DNA of 64,000 nt from an uncultured Treponema sp. Its GTDB lineage: Bacteria; Spirochaetota; Spirochaetia; Treponematales; Treponemataceae. The stretch covers positions 186,001 to 250,000 of the forward strand of contig CAMVCB010000002.1 of assembly GCA_947165895.1 (NCBI GenBank). Reading direction: 5' to 3'. Under the pieces are notes generated by a model. That model was not told the DNA's origin, did no database searches, and was given only the letters and a program-made list of their open reading frames with translations. Shown one piece after another: positions 57,737-64,000 of this stretch (within the stretch, counting starts at the first letter, position 1; each line of letters begins with the position of its first letter). Both the position numbers and the translations under genes were made by a program.

Positions 57737-58684
57737 ATGGCAGGAAAAAAATTAAAGACAATCATTATTGTAGCAGGGGTAATTCTCGCTACGGTTTTTG
57801 CAATTTTTTTGATTAATGTGACTAATAAGGCCGGTAAAGGCGGCAGGGGCGGCAAGCCCGGCAAGGGAATGTTCGGCGGGGCAGGTGACACTGTAACTTC
57901 GGTCAAAACTGTCCTTGCGGAAAATACTGTCCTTCATGACTACATTCTTACAAACGGTGATGTAGAAACCCAGAGTTCTATTGAAGTTTTTCCTTCAATC
58001 GGTGGAAAGGTTATTCAAACTCTTGTTTCCCTGGGGTCACAGGTAAAGGCCGGAGATGTTATTGCCTACGTAGATCCTTCCGAGCCTGGCAGCTACTACG
58101 CAAAATCTCCTGTTACGGCGCCAATCAGCGGAAGCATTATTTCAACTCCCATGAAATCAGGTCAGACGGTTTCCACAAGCTCTGTAATTACAAAAATCGG
58201 TGATATTGCAAACCTTCAGATTACGGCTTATGTACCTGAGCGTTATATAGGTGACATTAAGCTTGGTCTTAAGGCAGAGGTTACTTTTGAAGCTTATGAC
58301 GGCCTTGTTTTTTCTGCAACTGTCGTTCGAATTTCACCGGTTGTTGACGCTTCAACCCGTACAAAGGAAATCGTCCTGCATTTTGACCAGAAGGATGACC
58401 GTTTGAATGCGGGTATGTTTGCAAAAGTAAAGCTTTATACTGTTGATTATGACGGGCAGATTGCAATTCAGCAGGATGCCCTTGTAAATCAGAATGATAA
58501 ATACTACCTCTACGTTACCACTGACGGCGCGACTGTTCAAAAGCGCGAGGTTACTCTTGGAAAAAACGTAGCCGGTTATTATCAGATTTTGTCTGGTGTT
58601 AGTGAAGGTGAAAGGGTTGTAACTGAAGGTATGCTTACTCTGGCAGACGGCGGAAAAATCAAAGATATTACAGAGGTGAAATAA
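57737..58684 (+). CDS. RND efflux periplasmic adaptor (MFP)
   Basis: A 315-residue membrane-fusion protein. An N-terminal anchor (TIIIVAGVILATVFAIFLI) precedes a glycine-rich linker and the lipoyl/barrel pattern: IEVFPSIGGKVIQTLVSLGSQVKAGDVIAYVDPSEP, ITAPVSGSIIS-like turn, LQITAYVPERYIGDIKLGLKAEVTF and VTLGKNVAGYYQILSGVSEGERVVTEG. The coiled-coil hairpin is very short or absent, as in other compact adaptors. The stop overlaps the permease ATG by one base (TAATG), indicating coupled translation. It links TolC to the RND pump. Confidence 0.94.
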   Translation: MAGKKLKTIIIVAGVILATVFAIFLINVTNKAGKGGRGGKPGKGMFGGAGDTVTSVKTVLAENTVLHDYILTNGDVETQSSIEVFPSIGGKVIQTLVSLGSQVKAGDVIAYVDPSEPGSYYAKSPVTAPISGSIISTPMKSGQTVSTSSVITKIGDIANLQITAYVPERYIGDIKLGLKAEVTFEAYDGLVFSATVVRISPVVDASTRTKEIVLHFDQKDDRLNAGMFAKVKLYTVDYDGQIAIQQDALVNQNDKYYLYVTTDGATVQKREVTLGKNVAGYYQILSGVSEGERVVTEGMLTLADGGKIKDITEVK

Positions 58685-61600
58685 TGAGTTTAAGCCGTAA
58701 AACCATGGAGCACCCTGTTCTGGTGCTTATTACTTTTGTCCTTCTTGGCATTCTTGGTGCCTTCACCTTCAGTAAGATTGCCATTGCCCTTATGCCGGAT
58801 GTTGATAACCCCTACGTTATGATTTTTACCAGCTATCAGAATGCGGGGCCGGAATCAGTTGAGCAGACAGTTACCAAGGTAATAGAAAATGCCGTTGTCA
58901 GTGTTAACGGAGTAAAAAAAATCAGCTCTACATCGTCAGAAAGCTCTTCCATGGTTCAGATGGAGTTTAACTACGGAACTGATATGGAAGCGGCTATGAA
59001 TAATATCCGCGATAAGCTGAGCCGGATTACTAACGCCCTGCCTGATAACGCGGGAACACCAAGCATCATGCGCTTTTCAAGTGATTCAATGCCGATTATG
59101 CGAATCTTAGTGCGGGGTAACCGTTCGGTAGATGATATTAAACAGATTGCGGAAGATAATATTACAGATATTCTTGAACAGGCAGAAGGTGTTGCCGAAG
59201 CCGCTGTCCGCGGAGGACGAGCCAAGCAGGTTAATGTTGAACTCGACCAGAACCGCCTTGCCGCTTACGGCTTTACAATTCCGACTGTTGTAAGCGCCCT
59301 TGCAAAACAGAATCTTGAGCTTGGCGGCGGTAAAGTTCAGGAAGGTCACAAAAACTATATTGTTCGTACGACAGGTCAGTATTCTTCAATAGATGAAATT
59401 AATGACACAGTAATTTCTACGATAAACGGATATTCGGTAAAGCTTCGCGACATTGGAAGAGCGACTATGGGCTATGCAGATGCTAGCTCTGAATCTTATA
59501 TCAACGGACAGCGGGGTGTTTACATCAGCATTACTAAAGTTTCCGGCTCAAACTCGGTTACTGTTGCTAACAATGTTTACAAAAAAATGGAAGAGCTTTC
59601 AAATCAGCTTCCTGCGGACATTGCTCTTGAAATTGTATGGGATACAACCGACTCAATCCGCGAGACAATTGACACCCTGATTCAGTCGGCCTGGCAGGGA
59701 CTTTTGCTTGCCGTTTTGATTCTCTTTATCTTTCTGCAGAACTTCAAAAGCACAATCATCATTTCAATTTCCATTCCGCTTTCCATCGTTATTACGCTTT
59801 TTGCAATGAGTAACCTTGGAATCACCCTGAACATGATGACTTTGACTGGTTTGATTCTTGGTGTTGGTATGATTGTAGATGCTTCTATCGTTATGATTGA
59901 TAATATTTACGCCTACCGTCAGAGGGGAACCAAACCTAAGGTAGCGGCAATTCTCGGAAGCCAGGAAATGCTGATGTCGGTAATTTCTGGAAACCTTACG
60001 ACAATCTGCGTTTTTATTCCTTTTATCTTCTTTATTTCTGATTTGGGAATGATGGGCCAGATGTTCAAAGGCTTGATTTTTACAATCGTAATTGCCCTTG
60101 TATCATCACTCCTTGTTGCAATTTTCCTTGTACCTGTTCTTGCAGGAAAATTTCTGCCTCTTTCCAACAGGAATGAAAAGCCTGTAACAAATCCTGTATT
60201 GAAAAATCTTTATGCTTTTTTTCAGGCCGGAATGAATAAGCTTACGGACTGGTACGGAAAACTCTTAAAGCTTTCCTTGAACAACCGTCTTGTTACCCTT
60301 GTAGTTGCGGTCTGCCTTCTTTTTATTTCTTTTGCCATCATCCCTACAATGCAGATTAATATGATGCCGTCTGGAAGTGATGATTCAGTTACCCTTAAGC
60401 TCACAATGCCTGTCGGAACTCCGCTTGATGAAACCGGAAAAGTTCTTTTGAAGTTTGAAGATATCATCAAAAATGAGGTAAAGGGCTACAAAAATATTAC
60501 TACGACAATCGGTGCAAGCGGAAGAAACTCTGCTACAAATACCGGTTCCATTGAAATCTCCCTGCCGGAAACAAACAAACAGATTGATAATGCCGCAAGT
60601 ATTCAGCAGAAGCTGCGCTCTCATTTTGCAGAATTTTCCGGGGCGACCTTCACCTTTGGACAGGGCTTCCGCGGTCAGATGATGGGTAGTGATATCGATA
60701 TTGCAATCCGTTCAGACGACCTTGATAAGGCAATGGATGTAGCAGAAAAAATCGGTGATATTATAGATAATCTTGGCGATACTGGAGAAGCCAGCATAAG
60801 TATGAGCCGGGGACTTCCTCAGGTAGAAATCGTGATTGACCGCCAGCGCGCTTACTCCTTTGGCGTTGACGTTACAACCGTCGCAAAGGAAATCAACTAT
60901 GCCATCAACGGAACTACAGCCTGCGTTTACCGCAATAACGGAAAAGATTATGACGTAGTTGTTTCTTACCGGCCGGAAGACCGCAAGACAATGGATGATC
61001 TGGAATCGATTTTTGTAAAGGGAAGTAACGGAAAGGTCAGCGTTGCGAATTTTGCAAGCCTTAAAAAAGGGGTAGGTCCGGTTTCTATTGCCCGCGAAAG
61101 TCAGACCCGAATCATTCATGTAAAAGCTGATATTTTGACGACTACAAATGCCAATGTCGTAGAAAATATGATTAAGGAAAAAATCAACGAAAGCTTTATT
61201 ATTCCTGAAAGTGTTAGCGTAAGTTATGAAGGTTCCTGGAAGGATACAACCGAGCAGATGAGGCTTTATTTCAAGATTATTGCCATGGCCATTTTACTGG
61301 TATTCGGCGTAATGGCGGCAACCTACGAAAGCTTTAAGGCTCCTCTTATCAACCTTGCAACCATTCCTTTTATGATTATCGGCGTTGTTTTCATCTATAA
61401 GGTTATCGGACAGGCACTTTCTATTATGTCTATGGTCGGCCTGATTATGCTGGTCGGAATTGTTGTAAATAACGGAATTATTCTTGTTGACTATACGGGT
61501 ATGCTGAGGGAGCGGGGCGTTGAATTGAAGGAGGCTTGTTTTCAGGCTGGAAAGAGCCGCTTCCGCCCTGTTTTGATGACAACCCTGACAACAATTCTTG

Positions 61601-61770
61601 GTATGCTTCCTATGTGTTTTGCCAGCGAAGGTCAGGCAATGATGGTTCAGCCGATTGGTATTGCCGTTGTCGGTGGTCTTACTTCCTCTACCTTTATTAC
61701 TCTGCTTGTAATTCCGGTTTTGTATAGTCTTGTAATGTGTGGAAGGCCGCTGGCGGCCGATGTTCAATAG
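58684..61770 (+). CDS. RND-family efflux permease (AcrB-type)
   Basis: A 1028-residue inner-membrane pump with 12 helices and two large periplasmic loops. It starts MSLSRKTMEHPVLVLITFVLLGILGAFTFSKIAIALMPDVDNPYVMI, a typical RND opening. The proton-relay helix is GLILGVGMIVDASIVMIDNIYAY near residue 395, and the second-half helix GLIMLVGIVVNNGIILVDYTGML near 920. Porter-domain repeats are obvious (PDNAGTPSIMRFSSDSMPIMRILV; SIARESQTRIIHVKADI). It exports drugs, detergents, lipids or peptides; substrate unknown. Third gene of the TolC-MFP-RND operon. Confidence 0.95.
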   Translation: MSLSRKTMEHPVLVLITFVLLGILGAFTFSKIAIALMPDVDNPYVMIFTSYQNAGPESVEQTVTKVIENAVVSVNGVKKISSTSSESSSMVQMEFNYGTDMEAAMNNIRDKLSRITNALPDNAGTPSIMRFSSDSMPIMRILVRGNRSVDDIKQIAEDNITDILEQAEGVAEAAVRGGRAKQVNVELDQNRLAAYGFTIPTVVSALAKQNLELGGGKVQEGHKNYIVRTTGQYSSIDEINDTVISTINGYSVKLRDIGRATMGYADASSESYINGQRGVYISITKVSGSNSVTVANNVYKKMEELSNQLPADIALEIVWDTTDSIRETIDTLIQSAWQGLLLAVLILFIFLQNFKSTIIISISIPLSIVITLFAMSNLGITLNMMTLTGLILGVGMIVDASIVMIDNIYAYRQRGTKPKVAAILGSQEMLMSVISGNLTTICVFIPFIFFISDLGMMGQMFKGLIFTIVIALVSSLLVAIFLVPVLAGKFLPLSNRNEKPVTNPVLKNLYAFFQAGMNKLTDWYGKLLKLSLNNRLVTLVVAVCLLFISFAIIPTMQINMMPSGSDDSVTLKLTMPVGTPLDETGKVLLKFEDIIKNEVKGYKNITTTIGASGRNSATNTGSIEISLPETNKQIDNAASIQQKLRSHFAEFSGATFTFGQGFRGQMMGSDIDIAIRSDDLDKAMDVAEKIGDIIDNLGDTGEASISMSRGLPQVEIVIDRQRAYSFGVDVTTVAKEINYAINGTTACVYRNNGKDYDVVVSYRPEDRKTMDDLESIFVKGSNGKVSVANFASLKKGVGPVSIARESQTRIIHVKADILTTTNANVVENMIKEKINESFIIPESVSVSYEGSWKDTTEQMRLYFKIIAMAILLVFGVMAATYESFKAPLINLATIPFMIIGVVFIYKVIGQALSIMSMVGLIMLVGIVVNNGIILVDYTGMLRERGVELKEACFQAGKSRFRPVLMTTLTTILGMLPMCFASEGQAMMVQPIGIAVVGGLTSSTFITLLVIPVLYSLVMCGRPLAADVQ

Positions 61771-61835
61771 CAGACCGTTAAAAAAATTGCGAGAGCAATT
61801 TTTAGGTCTACTTACTTAAAAAAGAGGTGGTTTAC

Positions 61836-62135
61836 ATGGAAACAGAATACCGCGCAGAAATAATCAGTAATCAGTCGGTGGAAGATGATATCATTGAGCT
61901 TCTTGAAGAGGAGATACCTGACATTCAGTACACTCTGATGAACGACGTCCATGGAAAAGGACTGCATACAAAAAAATTAGGTTCTGCAGCCTGGCCTGAA
62001 CAGAATTTTGTTTTGTACGCCTACGTGGATAAAGCTGCGGCAAAAAAGATAAAAGAAATTATGGCAGCCGTAAAACTGAAGTTCCCTAGTGAAGGCATAT
62101 CCTTATTTTTTACAAAGTGTGAGGAGATTGAATAG
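61836..62135 (+). CDS. Small PII-like (PG0541-type) transporter-associated protein
   Basis: A 99-residue cytosolic protein (METEYRAEIISNQSVEDDIIELLEEEIPDIQYTL, then HGKGLHTKKLGSAAWPEQNFVLYAYVDKAAAKKIKEIMAAVKLKFPSEGISLFFTKCEEIE). The alternation of strand, helix, strand and GKG/loop resembles the PII-like fold of small proteins found next to RND operons; this is a recollection of the family, not a search. AGAGGTGG lies six bases before the ATG at 61836. It follows the permease gene after 65 bases and is likely co-transcribed. Confidence 0.7.
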   Translation: METEYRAEIISNQSVEDDIIELLEEEIPDIQYTLMNDVHGKGLHTKKLGSAAWPEQNFVLYAYVDKAAAKKIKEIMAAVKLKFPSEGISLFFTKCEEIE

Positions 62136-62180
62136 AAAACGGCACTTTTATCCAAAAAACTGTCGAATCAGATAATTCTG

Positions 62181-62189
62181 TGTTATAAT
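62181..62189 (+). promoter_or_regulatory. Extended -10 of SLC1-type gene (leaderless candidate)
   Basis: TGTTATAAT followed by seven bases and the ATG at 62197; no Shine-Dalgarno word and no good -35. Confidence 0.6.
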
Positions 62190-62196
62190 TTAAGCT

Positions 62197-63840
62197 ATGA
62201 AGCAGATTTTTACAGCTGATAACACAGGAATTGGTAATGCGACAGACTATATCCGTCAGGTTTTGAATGACGCTGGCATTAAGGGAAATGAAAACAGCAA
62301 AAATCTCCTTGCGGCTGAAGAAGCGATGGGTGAACTTGTAGCCCATGCTGATGAAGACAGTCAGCTTCTTGTCCATGCCCGCACTTTTTTAGGCACGACA
62401 GTTTTTGAACTTTCTGCTGCCGGTCAGCCTATAGATATTCAAAAAAACTTTTCCCCTTCAATTCCAGATTACTGGGCAGAATCTGATACAGCAATAAATG
62501 CAGGCCTCCGCAGTTTGATTTTGAGCAGCATGTGGAGGAATTTAAAATACAAGTACGTAGACGGCAACAACGTTATGCAGCTGTCTGTTACAAGCTCAAC
62601 CCATGCCCTCTTTTTGACTCTTGGCGCTCTCTTTGCGGCTCTTCTTGCAGGAATCATTCTGACAAAGCTTGCACCTGAGGATTTTCTTTATGCCCTTAAT
62701 GATAATTTTCTTGCTCCCGTAAAGAATATGTATATGAACGCTTTAAAGATGTTGGCGGCACCGGTTGTTTTCTTTTCTATTGTGGTCTGCTTTTCCAAAC
62801 AAAGTAATCCTTCTGGTCTTGGAAGAATTGGCGGAAAGATAATAGGTCTTTATATGTTTACCACATTAATTGCAACGGCTGTAGGACTGGCTGTATTTTT
62901 TATTTTCCGCCCGGGAGATCCTTCCGCGGCTGCTGGGATTACAGACGGGTTTTCAGGAAGCTTTTCAAAAGTTGAAGAAATATCCTTTATAAAAATGATA
63001 ACTCAGATTGTTCCTGCCAATTTTCTGTCGCCCTTCCTCGAAAGCAATATGATTCAGCTTCTTTTTCTTGCTGTCATTACAGGACTTGCAGTCGGACTTA
63101 TTGGAGATTATTCCACCAGAATGTCATCATGGTTTGAAGCCTGCAGTGAACTATTCATGAAAATAGTATCACTTGTCATGCATGTTACACCTCTTGCGGT
63201 ATTCTGTTCTATTCTTTCAATGGTGATAAAAACCGGCCCTTTATTACTGCTTTCCCTGCTGGGCATGATAGGTACATTTTTGTCAGGTATGGGCATAATG
63301 ATTTTTGTTTATTGTATGCTTATGCTTCTTGCCGGAATTAATCCCCTGCTTTTTCTCAGACGTTATCTTTCTTACATGCTCCAGGTTTTTGCCATTGCCT
63401 CAAGCAATGCTTCCATTTCCCTTAATATGGAGGCCTGCAAAAAAGAACTGGGAATAGATTCAAGAATTTACAGTCTTTCAATTCCTCTTGGCGCAACTAT
63501 AAATATGGATGGAACCTGTGTTCTCCTGGCGGTCCAGAGTCTGATGCTGGCTCAGATTTATGGTGTTACTGTTCCTGCCGGTGCAATAGCAAGTCTTGCT
63601 TTTTCTATTATCGTCATGTCGGTAGGGGCTCCTGGCGTTCCCGGTGCAGGGGCAGTTATTCTTTCTATGCTTATTTCCATGATAGGTGTCCCGGTCGAAG
63701 GCGTTACACTTATTCTTGGCGTTGGGCCTCTGGTCGGTATGTTTATTACCATGTGTAATTGTCTTGGTGATGTAGTAGTTACAATGATTGTTGCAAAAAG
63801 CGAAAAGATGATAGATTTGAATGTTTACAGAAGAAAATAA
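62197..63840 (+). CDS. Dicarboxylate/amino-acid:cation symporter (SLC1-like) with N-terminal HATPase-like domain
   Basis: A 547-residue fusion. Residues about 1-130 are soluble and resemble a histidine-kinase-like/RsbW ATPase fold: NLLAAEEAMGELVAHAD in the place of the N-box (but glutamate where the Mg-binding asparagine stands) and FELSAAGQPID in the place of the G1 DxGxG motif (aspartate lost), so it probably does not hydrolyse ATP. Residues about 135-547 are a DAACS/SLC1 transporter: KNMYMNALKMLAAPVVFFSIV, then SSNASISLNMEACKKELGI, PLGATINMDGTCVLLA and GAPGVPGAGAVILSML, the substrate and Na+ sites. The fusion is odd and may sense something inside the cell and gate uptake. Single-gene unit, ATG right after the -10. 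Confidence 0.85.
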   Translation: MKQIFTADNTGIGNATDYIRQVLNDAGIKGNENSKNLLAAEEAMGELVAHADEDSQLLVHARTFLGTTVFELSAAGQPIDIQKNFSPSIPDYWAESDTAINAGLRSLILSSMWRNLKYKYVDGNNVMQLSVTSSTHALFLTLGALFAALLAGIILTKLAPEDFLYALNDNFLAPVKNMYMNALKMLAAPVVFFSIVVCFSKQSNPSGLGRIGGKIIGLYMFTTLIATAVGLAVFFIFRPGDPSAAAGITDGFSGSFSKVEEISFIKMITQIVPANFLSPFLESNMIQLLFLAVITGLAVGLIGDYSTRMSSWFEACSELFMKIVSLVMHVTPLAVFCSILSMVIKTGPLLLLSLLGMIGTFLSGMGIMIFVYCMLMLLAGINPLLFLRRYLSYMLQVFAIASSNASISLNMEACKKELGIDSRIYSLSIPLGATINMDGTCVLLAVQSLMLAQIYGVTVPAGAIASLAFSIIVMSVGAPGVPGAGAVILSMLISMIGVPVEGVTLILGVGPLVGMFITMCNCLGDVVVTMIVAKSEKMIDLNVYRRK

Positions 63841-63855
63841 AGCTTTTAAAACAGG

Positions 63856-64000
63856 CTAATGCTTTTCTGCATACAGCACGCGTTCTTGCCCTTCTAAATC
63901 TTCAAAGACCTGCGAATTGCGAAAGCCGGCCCGGTATGAAAGATTTTCGGCGCCGCGCATATTGTATTCTCCGGTTTCCATCAGGAAAAAGCCGCCGGGG
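63856..64000 (-). CDS. prmC: PrmC/HemK release-factor methyltransferase, C-terminal end (runs off right edge)
   Basis: Only the last 48 codons are in the window, read from the right edge to TAG at 63856-63858. GGFFLMETGEYN, then LSYRAGFRNSQVFEDLEGQERVLYAEKH matches the end of PrmC enzymes (GGxLxxExG..., GFxxxxVxxDLxGxxRV), which methylate the glutamine of the GGQ motif in release factors RF1 and RF2. The call rests on this short tail only. It converges on the SLC1-type gene, 15 bases away. Confidence 0.65.
   Translation of the reverse strand, partial: PGGFFLMETGEYNMRGAENLSYRAGFRNSQVFEDLEGQERVLYAEKH

Overview
The window looks like a piece of a Treponema-type spirochaete chromosome, probably from a gut or rumen lineage. 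This is inferred from gene content, not proven. The pointers are paired short porins with near-identical signal peptides, a DUF4954 protein, a very large fused acyl-CoA-dehydratase activase, AsnA-type asparagine synthetase, cheR/cheB, many TPR and STAS proteins, and Rpn nucleases with degraded copies. Composition is moderately AT-rich (by eye; not computed) with sharply GC-richer palindromic intergenic islands.

Layout: 1-2.2 kb holds the 5' part of a radical SAM gene and pgk. 2.3-9.9 kb is an accessory block: Rpn nuclease genes and remnants sit between two porin genes facing each other (3558-4733 +, 7901-9070 -), and an Mpi-like serine recombinase lies just outside. The porins share a 56-bp identical inverted repeat at ribosome site, start and signal peptide, and about 146 bp of inverted homology after their stops, so the locus is built like an invertible cassette. 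9.9-15.1 kb holds DUF4954, a zinc-site-less M16 protein and tRNA-Asn. 15.5-20 kb is the giant activase. 20-28.3 kb is an envelope operon (two secreted proteins, a beta-barrel, ExbB/ExbD/TonB-like proteins), followed by a KDG-kinase-like gene. 29.4-31.5 kb is cheR-cheB, followed by three tandem palindromic repeats.

31.8-34.6 kb is a leftward block (small membrane protein, TPR, polyprenyl synthase) and a STAS/zinc-ribbon protein. They are separated by an AT-rich gap with four perfect DnaA boxes, a candidate oriC or DnaA-titration site. 34.7-46.1 kb carries two membrane proteins, apt-asnA, a pseudouridine synthase, a BrkB/cNMP protein, asnS, a MATE exporter and a LMW phosphatase; the last two are separated by long hairpin elements. 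46.2-49.6 kb is AT-rich and accessory: a HigBA-like toxin-antitoxin pair, an XRE regulator, and divergently a five-gene secreted-protein cluster that includes a paralogous triplet. 49.8-64 kb holds homoserine O-acetyltransferase, a hydrolase, U32 peptidase, phosphoesterase, a RelA-like synthetase, a TolC/MFP/RND exporter with a PII-like partner, a fused SLC1 transporter, and the C-terminus of prmC.

Recurring themes: (i) several genes have a TATAAT box only 6-7 nt before ATG and no Shine-Dalgarno, suggesting leaderless mRNAs; (ii) several enzyme relatives have lost key catalytic residues (M16, alpha/beta hydrolase, HD domain of the RelA homologue, HATPase-like domain on the SLC1 transporter, a cluster-less radical-SAM-like protein); (iii) at least three families of palindromic elements occupy gene ends, some overlapping stop codons.
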